The position numbers and the translations under genes were made by a program. This document shows, piece after piece, positions 24,629-33,078 of a stretch of DNA of 64,000 bases (the first letter of the stretch is position 1; each line of letters opens with the position of its first letter). The stretch covers positions 310,001 through 374,000 of the forward strand of contig JAKPDK010000184.1 of assembly GCA_029552745.1 (NCBI GenBank). The letters are read 5' to 3'. The DNA is from Candidatus Hydrogenedentota bacterium (GTDB lineage Bacteria > Hydrogenedentota > Hydrogenedentia > Hydrogenedentales > SLHB01). The notes beneath the pieces are model-generated. The model saw only the letters and a list, made by a program, of their open reading frames with translations, searched no databases and was not told the DNA's origin.

Positions 24629-27410
24629 AGGCAACTCGCAGCGTCAGGATTTTCTTCTTGCCCAACCGAACCGCAATAGAGCGTCCTGCCACCGCCAAAC
24701 GCGACTCTGTTTTCTCTTCCAACGATACAATTTCTGCAGAACGGACAAGCTCCGAGAAGGTTAATTCCGCCTCCTCACGCCGACTGGAAGGATTAAACAG
24801 GCGAATTATAAGTTCTTCGCCTTCGTCGGACTTGTACAACCCCGAAAGTTGAACATTCTCACCCTTCAGTTCCATGAAACCGTAACGTTGGGGTAGTTTT
24901 CCTTCGTGCATGCCTGTTTGAGCGGGTAACACAGGAACGGTCAGACGGTCGGCGACGTTTAGGACTTCACCTTCGTCCCACGCTCCCTTGTGAGGGTAAA
25001 TGAAATAGCGAAACTCGTGTTCGCCCAACGCTTGCGAGCTCTTCATCTCAGGGTGGGAATCCCAGCGTTTACTCACCGTGGTGAGCGCTACCTCGTAAGC
25101 GCGCAGCAGGGTGAGCGCAATTGCCCGTTCCTCCCCTTGGGTCACCTCGTATTCACGCAACCCATCATTGATCACGGCCAGCCCCTTCTTTCCATTACTC
25201 ACATCAACAAACCGCTGCATGGGAAACGTAACACTTGCGCAACCGTGCCAGGGGCTATCCTGCCGGAAGACAATCGGACGCTCCACGACGTCAAATGCCG
25301 TCTCCACGTGACAGACCTCTGCTTTGGAACGCGTTGGGAAAAACACCCGCAAACGATGGCATTCCGATGGATTCACAAATCGGGTTTCGATTTCCACAGC
25401 AGGCGAATGTTTCCGCAAGGTCACCCACGACGTAATCACCAAATCTCGCAAGGTATCCGACCGCTTTGCGGCATTTCCAATCCCATCGCGGCGTTGCGAG
25501 GGATTGCCGTCGTTCTCTTCGAGCCCCGCAGGTATGCGCATGTGATAAACGATACGAAACCGAGCCAGTAACGCCCCATTCTCCTCACACGAAATTTCTA
25601 CTGGGAAGCCCACACTGCTGACAACCCGGTCGCACGCCGGGGAAAGATGCATCCACGCCATGCCGGCTTCGCCATCGTCTTCAAAATAATGCAAGTTTTC
25701 GTAAACGGTGCCCGTTGCTTTGTGCGTAACGTTTAAGGTCCCGTTTGGATTAATGTCCACTCGGACATAGCCATTTTCCATTGTGTAACGTCCAGTGACC
25801 AGACTCCCGTGGGCAAAACCTGCGCGTTCGTCTACGATAAAAGTGGCATACCCCAAGGCAGGAACGTGGGCAGCCTCCAAATGAACCGTGAAGCGTTCCA
25901 AATCCATCATGGCTTTGGCGTCTTTGGGATGCGCCATGATGGCATGACTCGGTCGGCGGGACACAAACTGAGTAGGCGCCGGTTTGTGGCTATCAATCGG
26001 ACGAAGACTGAACTCGCGCAGATTTCTAGTTTTGGGAATGTCGACAACCGCGGTGACAACTTCCGTGCGAGGGTAGGGCGTTGGATTAAACACGGTAATC
26101 AGGACATCTTGAGGCGTCACATTGGAATTGTCAATGGTACGTTGAATGGCTTGCAAACTGCGCTGTTTCACGCCCAGCGAAATATTTCTAACCTGCCGAA
26201 GACGGTAAATCATGTCGTGTTCAATGTCGTCCACGCCGCTTCCGGCGATGCTGTCATGGGCGTGACATTTCAACAAGGTTTTCCAAGCCATGTCGAGCAA
26301 AGCGGTTGGGTATTCAGCACCCTGTACCCATGCCAAAGCGGCAAACGGCTCGGTAGATCGCTGAAGATCGTTTTCTACCAACGCGTTAAGACGTTTCATT
26401 CTTGTTCTGCTGGACAGCACGTCGCTGTATAGGTGCATGATGAGAGGCATGGGCTTCGGGGTGCGGCGTTCCCCTTTGAGAACCGGCAAGTCTTTTACAG
26501 ATTTTTGAACCTTTTCGATATACGTGGGAAGATTGCTGTGAAACACCCGATCACCATCAAGCGATTCACGTACCGCAGCGAGGATTTCTATTTCGCGCTC
26601 ATCAGCGACGCTACTGTCATGCCCCATCATAAAAGCCAGATGCTTGGTGGTGGCAACTTCTGTTTCCATATCCCGAAGCTTTTTTGCAGCCTCTGCCGCC
26701 CGTGAAATGTCGTAGTTCTCTACAGGATCGAGCAAATTGTAATGGTTTAGACCGAACTCCGGAGTACACAAGCGGAAAGGACAGCCCCCTTGTTCCCAAG
26801 CATACGACCTTTGGTCTATCGTGGTCCCGTATACAACGGGCCTGTATACAAAGAAATAATAATTGTATCTTGCGAACGAGCTCATTTGAGACGCCAAAAT
26901 GCGAGTCCCGTCCGCCCCTTCAAACCAGAACTCGTTGGGTACTTCCTCATGCGACACCCCATGGTAAAACAACATGGCGTCAATACCGAACCCCGCGTAT
27001 ATCTGCGGCATTTGAGAATTTTGCCCGTAGGAGAATGGCGTGTAACCCACCTTCATCACCTTACCGAAGGACTTGGCAACCTTGTGACCGTATAGGAGGT
27101 TCCGCACAAGCGATTCTCCGTTAACACAAAAGCATTCGGGGGCTGTGTACCAGGGACCGACGAAGAGACGACCGTGGGTCACATGCTCTACAACACGCGT
27201 GCGGTTTTCAGGCCGGACTTCGAGATAATCCTCCAACGGGACGGTTTGAGAATCGAGCAAAAAGGCGGCATATTCGGGGCGCTTATCCAAAATATCAAGC
27301 AACTTGTCCATCATTTCGACAAGTTGCATTCTGGTCTCTTGGAAATTATAAAGCCACTCACGATCCCAATGCGTATTGGAGATGACATGGATTTCGTAGT
27401 TTTTTGCCAT
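24621..27410 (-). CDS. Glycoside hydrolase family 38 (alpha-mannosidase-like), nucleophile Asp missing
   Basis: 929 residues, full GH38 architecture: N-terminal catalytic domain (ISNTHWDREWLYNFQETR with the first zinc His and Asp), three-helix middle domain (CHAHDSIAGSGVDDIEHD with the second zinc His) and C-terminal beta-sandwich domains ending GKKKILTLRVAFK. No signal peptide, so cytoplasmic. In active GH38 enzymes the nucleophile Asp, which is also a zinc ligand, sits in GYxPDxFG. Here the segment reads GYTPFSYGQNSQMPQIY, with Phe at that place; I checked the codons. The protein may use a different residue or be non-mannosidase. GH38 also includes alpha-mannosidases cleaving glycans and mannosylglycerate. 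The upstream gene on the same strand is more than 1 kb away beyond the esterase cluster. Confidence 0.9.
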   Translation of the reverse strand: MAKNYEIHVISNTHWDREWLYNFQETRMQLVEMMDKLLDILDKRPEYAAFLLDSQTVPLEDYLEVRPENRTRVVEHVTHGRLFVGPWYTAPECFCVNGESLVRNLLYGHKVAKSFGKVMKVGYTPFSYGQNSQMPQIYAGFGIDAMLFYHGVSHEEVPNEFWFEGADGTRILASQMSSFARYNYYFFVYRPVVYGTTIDQRSYAWEQGGCPFRLCTPEFGLNHYNLLDPVENYDISRAAEAAKKLRDMETEVATTKHLAFMMGHDSSVADEREIEILAAVRESLDGDRVFHSNLPTYIEKVQKSVKDLPVLKGERRTPKPMPLIMHLYSDVLSSRTRMKRLNALVENDLQRSTEPFAALAWVQGAEYPTALLDMAWKTLLKCHAHDSIAGSGVDDIEHDMIYRLRQVRNISLGVKQRSLQAIQRTIDNSNVTPQDVLITVFNPTPYPRTEVVTAVVDIPKTRNLREFSLRPIDSHKPAPTQFVSRRPSHAIMAHPKDAKAMMDLERFTVHLEAAHVPALGYATFIVDERAGFAHGSLVTGRYTMENGYVRVDINPNGTLNVTHKATGTVYENLHYFEDDGEAGMAWMHLSPACDRVVSSVGFPVEISCEENGALLARFRIVYHMRIPAGLEENDGNPSQRRDGIGNAAKRSDTLRDLVITSWVTLRKHSPAVEIETRFVNPSECHRLRVFFPTRSKAEVCHVETAFDVVERPIVFRQDSPWHGCASVTFPMQRFVDVSNGKKGLAVINDGLREYEVTQGEERAIALTLLRAYEVALTTVSKRWDSHPEMKSSQALGEHEFRYFIYPHKGAWDEGEVLNVADRLTVPVLPAQTGMHEGKLPQRYGFMELKGENVQLSGLYKSDEGEELIIRLFNPSSRREEAELTFSELVRSAEIVSLEEKTESRLAVAGRSIAVRLGKKKILTLRVAFK

Positions 27411-27509
27411 ACCGTAATTCCTTTATCGTGAAATTGAAAAACATAGGTTGCGCAGATTCGCACCAAAGGTAGAGTGTATCAGATCCGCAACGCCGCGAGG
27501 AAAGTCAGG

Positions 27510-28319
27510 TTACTGACGAGGAGGACGCTGCCGCCGTTGTTGGAGCAACCATTTAATGTGCTTTTCCTCGCCATAGGCTTTGTCCCAGGAATTATGGCCG
27601 GTGTCTTCGAACTCCGTGTACTGAATGTTTCCGCCGGCGTCCCGCACGGCTTTCACCATTTTTCGGGACTCCTCCGGAGATACAACATCGTCGCTAGCGC
27701 CGTGGAATGCCCAAATAGGTAGTGTCGCCAATGACGACGCGTCTTTTTCTCTACCTCCACCGCAAATCGGCATGAGCGCTGCGAATTTTTCCGCGTGCTC
27801 GGCACCATACATCCAGCAGGCGTAACCGCCCATTGAAAGACCCGTTAGATACACCCGGTCGGGATCAATGTTGTATTCGCGCAGCGTTTTTTCCAAAGTT
27901 TGCTCGACATCTTTTCGGGCGCCATCCCACCACATCCGCTCCGGACATTGCGGCATGAGTACGAGACAGGGAAACCAGTCGGCATGTTTTCGTATTGCCC
28001 TGCCAATGCCCACTTCTGTCTGTTGGAGACCGTCGTTGCCTCGTTCCCCGGCTCCGTGCAGGAAGAGAATCAGGGGCCATTTCTTTTCGGGGTCATACTG
28101 TCTGGGTACATAGACGACATAGCGCCGTTCGGTTCCGTCAATTTCGATCCGTTTGTTAATGAAACCTGTTGCGATCCCCGCACGTTCCGCTGCCATACTG
28201 GTAACCCTTCTCGTGACACAACCTTGTAAAATCATCGGCAGACACATTAGCCCTATTACTATCCCATAGTAAGGGATGCATGCCCGCTTGCCATACGATA
28301 CACCTGTTTTGCTCTTCAT
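27510..28319 (-). CDS. Lipoprotein alpha/beta-hydrolase (esterase/PHB depolymerase-like)
   Basis: 269 residues. Lipoprotein signal peptide with lipobox LQGC (GIVIGLMCLPMILQGC), so the mature enzyme should be lipid-anchored outside the cytoplasmic membrane. Alpha/beta-hydrolase core: YVPRQYDPEKKWPLILFLHG (oxyanion region HGAG), nucleophile elbow GLSMGG, Asp in HGASDDVVSP and His in DTGHNSW. The domain is of the COG4099/dienelactone type often annotated as predicted peptidase or phospholipase. Natural substrates may be acetylated or feruloylated polysaccharides. The start is 3 bases after the thioesterase stop, so co-transcription is certain in practice. Confidence 0.85.
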   Translation of the reverse strand: MKSKTGVSYGKRACIPYYGIVIGLMCLPMILQGCVTRRVTSMAAERAGIATGFINKRIEIDGTERRYVVYVPRQYDPEKKWPLILFLHGAGERGNDGLQQTEVGIGRAIRKHADWFPCLVLMPQCPERMWWDGARKDVEQTLEKTLREYNIDPDRVYLTGLSMGGYACWMYGAEHAEKFAALMPICGGGREKDASSLATLPIWAFHGASDDVVSPEESRKMVKAVRDAGGNIQYTEFEDTGHNSWDKAYGEEKHIKWLLQQRRQRPPRQ

Positions 28320-28322
28320 GCT

Positions 28323-28745
28323 TTACACGTCCCCACTGCCTATAGCAACCTCGGTTTCAAGAACGCGCCTCAACTCCTCAGGCAACGTCGTCGCCCGTTT
28401 TTTCTCCGTATCGACCACGACATGGACAGTTCGCACGCGACATGCCAGCGTATTTGATGGTGTATATATCTCATAGGAAATCGAAAAGGATCGGCTTCGA
28501 ACCTCATCAACCCTGAGACGTACCGTCGCCAAGTCGCCCACCCATAAGGGGTTTTTGTAGTCGGCTTCAGCGTGAACAACCGGTATGAGGAATTTTTCTT
28601 GACGAAAGATTCTTCCGGCACCAAAACCTTTCGATTCCAGAAAGGCTTCGTAGGCATCATGTGCTAACGTGAAATATCTGCCAAAAAACAAAACGCCGGC
28701 TGCGTCCGCGTCATGGATACGTACAGGTGCTTGGTAAATAAACAT
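28323..28745 (-). CDS. Hotdog-fold acyl-CoA thioesterase (4HBT/YbgC-like)
   Basis: 140 residues. Hotdog fold with the catalytic segment RIHDADAAGVLFFGRYF (Asp-x-Asp then Gly, as in 4-hydroxybenzoyl-CoA thioesterase and DHNA-CoA thioesterase), then LAHDAYEAFLESKGFG and LRVDEVRSRSFSISYEIY. Such enzymes hydrolyse aromatic or short acyl-CoA; menaquinone-pathway DHNA-CoA is one option because the sequence resembles that branch. No menaquinone genes lie nearby, so specificity is open. It is cytoplasmic. It sits between glucuronate isomerase (15 bases upstream) and the esterase (3 bases downstream), apparently a passenger in that operon. Confidence 0.85.
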   Translation of the reverse strand: MFIYQAPVRIHDADAAGVLFFGRYFTLAHDAYEAFLESKGFGAGRIFRQEKFLIPVVHAEADYKNPLWVGDLATVRLRVDEVRSRSFSISYEIYTPSNTLACRVRTVHVVVDTEKKRATTLPEELRRVLETEVAIGSGDV

Positions 28746-28760
28746 ATTTATCTCTATTAC

Positions 28761-30029
28761 TTACTTTAGAAATTCCCAAAAGTTGTCTCCGAATAACTTC
28801 TGCACGTCCCGACGAATATCTGCTTCGGTCAACTTCCAACCCGCTGTGACCAGATCGGTGTATTTGTCTGTCAGCACTTTTGCGAGGATCACCCGGGAAT
28901 GCTCCCATTTGTAGATCACTTGTTCGAGGACACGGGCATCGGAATGTTGAGGAATGAAACTCAACCCCAATAGCTCAAAACGCATCCGGCTCATTTCTTC
29001 TATGAGACTCGGATTGTTCAAGAACCACCAACAGCCAAACACCATCAAGTTGCGAAACTTGCGCGCAACGACGCAGAGTTCATGCTGGTTCTCTCGAGAC
29101 AACATGGTGACCATGAACCGATTAGACGGAAACTTAGCGCAAAGACGTTCCACCGAACGGACATTGGCAAAGCCCAAGCCGTCACCGGCAAGTCTCAAAT
29201 TGGGGTTGATCGCTCGCTGCACCCCAATCATCATGGCGAACGGCAAGTTACGGTCGCGCGCTACCGGCAAGACACATTGCTCCAACAACGTCGCCGTCGG
29301 CGATTCTTCAGGATATGTAAACGTCGGAGGCAAAGACACCGCCATGTACAAGGCTTTTGTCCGGAAAAGCCAATCCACAAGAAAACGACGCACCTCTTCC
29401 AAAGATTTTTTTGACAGGAGGGCGTCGGTCTCATAGCCCCAAGATTTTAGTAAACCGCAGGTGACTTTCCAGTTGAGAAGAAGCGGATCGATTCGAAGTG
29501 CCGCCAGGAATCGCGGGTCGGGCTGATAATGATCCAACCACACCTTTCTTTCCGTTTCGTCAAAGGGATCATTTGTCATGACCACCGATTTCAAGTTCGC
29601 CTGCTTAAAAACTGCGTTTACTTGGTCATCAACGGGGACATCTTTGAAAAAGGCGCGTATCGATTCGAGGTCCCGAGACGCCACAGGCGCGCCCAGTTTC
29701 GATAATGCCGTGACGACCCCTCGAGCTGCTTCACTGACAGGAGAACGCTCGACAAACAACGTCTTCCAGATGAACGCGGCTTGGTCGCTTTTCTCCATTG
29801 TCCAAAATTGCTCATAAGGAAGACTACTCGCACGGAGCGCTTCCGCAACCAGGTAGTGATACGTCAGTAATTCATCCACACCGTACAACAACATATCACC
29901 GAAAACTGGTGAAAACAGATGCGTGTGGATATCCGTGACAGGGGTTTCTGCAACAAGGCGTGCCACCGTGTCACGCAACGCCGAAATGTTATGACGGCTG
30001 AATTCCAAAGTTGATGCTGGTTCGCTCAT
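28761..30029 (-). CDS. Glucuronate isomerase family protein (UxaC-like)
   Basis: 422 residues from ATG 30029, which has AAGGG 6 bases upstream; the ORF-track start at 30071 is less likely. The amidohydrolase-type metal motif TDIHTHLFSP is near residue 32. Further UxaC-like blocks are MTNDPFDETE, RIDPLL and LSRENQHELCVVARKFRNLMVFGCWWFLNNP. The family converts D-glucuronate to fructuronate (or galacturonate to tagaturonate) in the first step of hexuronate catabolism. This agrees with the glucuronidase-like secreted protein elsewhere in the window. The distant UxaC-like members of Planctomycetes and relatives are often uncharacterised, so isomerase activity is probable, not certain. Confidence 0.8.
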   Translation of the reverse strand: MSEPASTLEFSRHNISALRDTVARLVAETPVTDIHTHLFSPVFGDMLLYGVDELLTYHYLVAEALRASSLPYEQFWTMEKSDQAAFIWKTLFVERSPVSEAARGVVTALSKLGAPVASRDLESIRAFFKDVPVDDQVNAVFKQANLKSVVMTNDPFDETERKVWLDHYQPDPRFLAALRIDPLLLNWKVTCGLLKSWGYETDALLSKKSLEEVRRFLVDWLFRTKALYMAVSLPPTFTYPEESPTATLLEQCVLPVARDRNLPFAMMIGVQRAINPNLRLAGDGLGFANVRSVERLCAKFPSNRFMVTMLSRENQHELCVVARKFRNLMVFGCWWFLNNPSLIEEMSRMRFELLGLSFIPQHSDARVLEQVIYKWEHSRVILAKVLTDKYTDLVTAGWKLTEADIRRDVQKLFGDNFWEFLK

Positions 30030-30280
30030 AAAATACCCTTTTCTAGGCAGGTCTGGACGACTTGCAATCATGACGGTTTACCATTGAACAGCCTTCCGAG
30101 TCAAACAAGACACCACCCGTACTGTCGAACCACGATAAAAATGTCCCTTGATTCTGCCCGAAAGAAATGATTTGGGTGTTACAAGAGACACCTCATCCAA
30201 CAACTGTCACCAAGCCCTTAGGCAGGTTCCCAGCCTGGCATTTCAATTGCTAATTCAGCGTGTAGTCTTCAGGACGCTGG

Positions 30281-30544
30281 TCAGGACATTTGGAAATATG
30301 GGTAATCGACAGCGAAGACCGTGGTGCCTCTGCCGCACTTGTGTACGGCGCAGACCTCGGTGGGAAACGAATGGGCGCCCTCTACATCCCCCGTACACGG
30401 GGGAAAATAGGCTCCCCCTCCCCCGCGCGCGGGGATGGTTGCGGAGAAGCTGCACACCCACACCCTAGTCCCCTTGCCCACACACGTCGGGTCGAAGACC
30501 AGGTCGCTCAGGTCGGTGGAGTCCGTTTTCTTTTTTCGTGCCAT
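30281..30544 (-). CDS. Doubtful small ORF (87 aa)
   Basis: Starts MARKKKTDSTDLSDLVFDP with AGAGG 9 bases before the ATG, 37 bases beyond the Gfo/Idh/MocA stop. The second half is encoded by a G+C-rich palindromic stretch and reads as low-complexity Gly/Pro/Cys sequence (ARGGGGAYFPPCTGD). No domain is recognised. The N-terminus could be a genuine small basic protein whose 3' end has been overwritten by the palindromes, or the whole ORF may be chance. The remaining part of this gap, 30072-30280, shows nothing I can name. Confidence 0.2.
   Translation of the reverse strand: MARKKKTDSTDLSDLVFDPTCVGKGTRVWVCSFSATIPARGGGGAYFPPCTGDVEGAHSFPTEVCAVHKCGRGTTVFAVDYPYFQMS
30388..30434. repeat. G+C-rich double palindrome
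   Basis: Two adjacent hairpin-forming palindromes: CCCCCGT-AC-ACGGGGG at 30388-30403 and the perfect CCCCGCGCGCGGGG at 30421-30434. They are unlike the surrounding base composition. They resemble the G+C-rich REP-type intergenic hairpins of many bacteria and are distinct from the GTCATTGCGAGG family in this window. Confidence 0.5.
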
Positions 30545-30581
30545 AGAGGCTTACCTCTTCATCTCGTTGTGCGCTCGTTTT

Positions 30582-31877
30582 TTAGGCTAACACGATCTTT
30601 TGTTCGGCTGGGTCGAACCGCGCGACTTTACCCTCGCGATACGCCCACATCGCCATAATGAGAGCTGTCTGCGTACGATACGCAAGATCGACGGGGCTGA
30701 AGGTCTCCTTATTCCTTTCCCGACAACATGTAATGAAATACCGGAAAAAGTGGATCATGTCTTCATCCCGTTCGATGGGGAACCGTTGCTCTTTTTTCTC
30801 GGAGGTACGATTCGGCACAAAAACAATCTCTTTCCCCTGGACAAACAGCGTGCCATCCCAGCCACGTATCACCGGTGTACGTTCATTGGAACCGCGCCGA
30901 TCGGTGTTCGTGAAATCGTTGCCTTGGGTACCCATGATAGTAATGTTAAAACGCTCCGGATAGTCTGCCAAGACGTTGAAGGTGTCCGGCACTTCACGTT
31001 CTTCGTATCTAAACTTCCCGCCTGTCGCCACAACGAGTGACGGAAACTGGGCATCTAGGATATGAACGACCGGCGTCAACGTGTGAGGGTACAAATCAGT
31101 GACCGGCCCCCCGGCGTAATCTTCATACATACGCCATCTGAAGAATCGGCTGACATCGAACGGGCGTTTCGGGGCATCTCCCAAAAATGCTTCCCAGTTT
31201 AAGTCCGGACCCGGCTGCGCATTTGGATCATCGATGGGCATACCGCGCTCTCCCCAATCCCCCACACGAAAATAGCCACATTCGGCATGGATAGGTTGTC
31301 CGATCAGACCTTCTTTTACCAACTGGCGCATCTGGTGCCACGCACTGTCCGACATTCCTTGCGTGCCCAACTGAAACACACGGCCGGATTCGCGAACGAC
31401 TTGTGCCACTTCCTTCGCCAGATCAAACTGCCGCCAATACGTCATGGGCTTTTCGCAAAAAACATCCTTGCCGGCACGAACCGCATCCAACGTCTGATAG
31501 CCGTGGTGATGATCGGGAGTAGCGATGAACACCACGTCTACCCGAGGGTCGGTAAGTAACTCCCGGTGATCCATATAAGGTTTCGCCCCGTATGCCTCCG
31601 CTGCCCGCACTAATCGAGGACGATAGATATCACACACGGCAACGATCTCGACGCTCTTTTCATTTGTGCGCAGCCAATCCAAGGCTTTTAAGTGCCCGTT
31701 GCCTCGCGAGCCGCAACCAATGACAGCCACTCCCAGCCGTTCGTTTGCGGCAGGGGTTTGACCATAGGCGCGACGCGACAAGGTGCCCACACCAAGAGAC
31801 ATGCCAGCAACCAGCGCGTGCCGCATAAAATCCCGGCGACTAACGGAAAATAACGCCTTTTTCTTTGCACTCTTCAT
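30582..31877 (-). CDS. Tat-exported Gfo/Idh/MocA family oxidoreductase
   Basis: 431 residues from ATG 31877. Twin-arginine signal SRRDFMRHALVAGMSLGVG, cleavage probably after AYGQ. NAD(P)-binding Rossmann domain: LGVAVIGCGSRGNGHLKAL. Then FIATPDHHHGYQTLDAVRAGKDVFCEKPMT, the conserved EKP motif with catalytic Lys, and the C-terminal alpha/beta domain of GFO_IDH_MocA_C type. Tat export of a folded cofactor-loaded enzyme is usual for this subgroup, which oxidises or rearranges sugars in the periplasm. An alternative GTG start at 31919 overlaps the DUF6807 stop (GTGA). Either way the gene is tightly linked to the secreted DUF6807 protein. Confidence 0.9.
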   Translation of the reverse strand: MKSAKKKALFSVSRRDFMRHALVAGMSLGVGTLSRRAYGQTPAANERLGVAVIGCGSRGNGHLKALDWLRTNEKSVEIVAVCDIYRPRLVRAAEAYGAKPYMDHRELLTDPRVDVVFIATPDHHHGYQTLDAVRAGKDVFCEKPMTYWRQFDLAKEVAQVVRESGRVFQLGTQGMSDSAWHQMRQLVKEGLIGQPIHAECGYFRVGDWGERGMPIDDPNAQPGPDLNWEAFLGDAPKRPFDVSRFFRWRMYEDYAGGPVTDLYPHTLTPVVHILDAQFPSLVVATGGKFRYEEREVPDTFNVLADYPERFNITIMGTQGNDFTNTDRRGSNERTPVIRGWDGTLFVQGKEIVFVPNRTSEKKEQRFPIERDEDMIHFFRYFITCCRERNKETFSPVDLAYRTQTALIMAMWAYREGKVARFDPAEQKIVLA

Positions 31878-31915
31878 TGCTCCGCCCTTTCTTCGTATCC
31901 AGTTTGAAATGGATT

Positions 31916-32863
31916 TCACTTTTGTTCACCACCGTATTTCAACCACCGTTGGTAGACACGTTCGATTTCCGCTTTGTCCACCGCACCATCCCACGCCGCT
32001 ATCCCGTACCGCAACACGAGGGGCGTGTTCAGAACGTACGGTTCCTTCCAGAGATTGAGAGTCGCCGAGAGATAGGCAAATGGCTTTGCCATCGTGAACC
32101 ATATTGCTGGGGAACGTAGGTTTGTGGGAGAGCTGAAGCCTGCAATCGTCACTGCTCCCCTGTCGGATTTGACTTGGTAGGCACACCACGCCGCCCGCAC
32201 GAGACGCTCATCTCCACGCACGAGTTCACCCGTATCGTCTGCCGCATTGATAAAATTACCCACTTCCTCAAGGTCTTCTGCAAAGCGCAACCCCAAACCG
32301 AAATAATGGGAACCGGACAGCGTGACTTTTTCTCTGCCTTCCGGTAGCGAAAACGCCGATTCCCAACTGAGCAAGGTACACGTCGTCGAGCCACTCTCCA
32401 GTAGGCGGATGGTGCGCTGTTCTTTCAGCAAGACCTCCTCGGAATCGGGTTTCAGCCAGTCAATCTGTTGGACAAACGCAGCGAGACACGGCGCAGTTTT
32501 ATCCGGCAGAGACGATATCCCGCGGTTCACTTGTCTTCCTGGCGACACCGCCTCCTGCCAGAAGTCAACCTGGTCCACAGCCACGGCATACATCAACCCA
32601 TGATGATGAAGGTGATCCGGTGCGGCATCTCGCAAGACGTTCTTGCCGCCGGGTGTAAATAATGCGGCGATGTAGGGTTTGAAAGGTACCTGTGCGTAAC
32701 GATATTCCACAATGGGGGTAGAGTCACAACCTATTTGCACCTGGGCATCGGTTATTTTTACGGCAACGTCGGCGTGTATTTCCCACCCAACGTACAGGGA
32801 AAAAATAAGCAGACCCCAAACTAGAATTCGCATACGGAAGTACCCATTGTCTTTTGACAACAT
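31916..32863 (-). CDS. Secreted DUF6807 (PmoA-like) protein
   Basis: 315 residues. Signal peptide (MRILVWGLLIFSLYVGWEIHA) preceded by a ten-residue n-region; GGAGG lies 11 bases before ATG 32863. The diagnostic block is PDHLHHHGLMYAVAVDQVDFWQE, followed by SGSHYFGLGLRFAED and TMAKPFAYLSATLNLW, characteristic of DUF6807, which carries the historical name PmoA-like. The fold is a beta-sandwich. Members are abundant beside sugar oxidoreductases in Planctomycetes and Verrucomicrobia, but no enzymatic role is firmly known. The His-rich motif might bind metal. It is coupled to the Tat-exported oxidoreductase, so both should act together outside the cytoplasm. Confidence 0.85.
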   Translation of the reverse strand: MLSKDNGYFRMRILVWGLLIFSLYVGWEIHADVAVKITDAQVQIGCDSTPIVEYRYAQVPFKPYIAALFTPGGKNVLRDAAPDHLHHHGLMYAVAVDQVDFWQEAVSPGRQVNRGISSLPDKTAPCLAAFVQQIDWLKPDSEEVLLKEQRTIRLLESGSTTCTLLSWESAFSLPEGREKVTLSGSHYFGLGLRFAEDLEEVGNFINAADDTGELVRGDERLVRAAWCAYQVKSDRGAVTIAGFSSPTNLRSPAIWFTMAKPFAYLSATLNLWKEPYVLNTPLVLRYGIAAWDGAVDKAEIERVYQRWLKYGGEQK

Positions 32864-32893
32864 AGTGAGACGTCCTCCACTTCAATAATTCTA

Positions 32894-32922
32894 ACGATAG
32901 AATAGACGGTCTGAAGATTCAA
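32894..32922 (-). promoter_or_regulatory. Weak putative promoter for the DUF6807-oxidoreductase operon
   Basis: On the minus strand TTGAAT, 17 bases, TATCGT, about 30 bases before ATG 32863. The -10 is a partial match. Confidence 0.25.
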
Positions 32923-33078
32923 CTCGTCGGAAATATCACCGGGCAGTTTTACGTGTTGAAAATGCCGGGAAAACCTGAAGAATATCTCCCACGATTTTCT
33001 AAAATCCTACTTGCGGAATTCGTACGGCTGTGATACGGTAAGGAATGGCAAAAGGGGTACGAAGCCTAGGTGGATCAC

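Noticed and set aside
25809-26432. 207-residue plus-strand ORF and its neighbours 24990-25571 and 26684-27124
   Set aside because: All are antisense to the GH38 gene; shadow frames.
30388-30434. CCCCGCGCGCGGGGATGG resembles a type I-E CRISPR repeat core
   Set aside because: Only one such unit, no regularly spaced repeats or spacers and no cas genes nearby.
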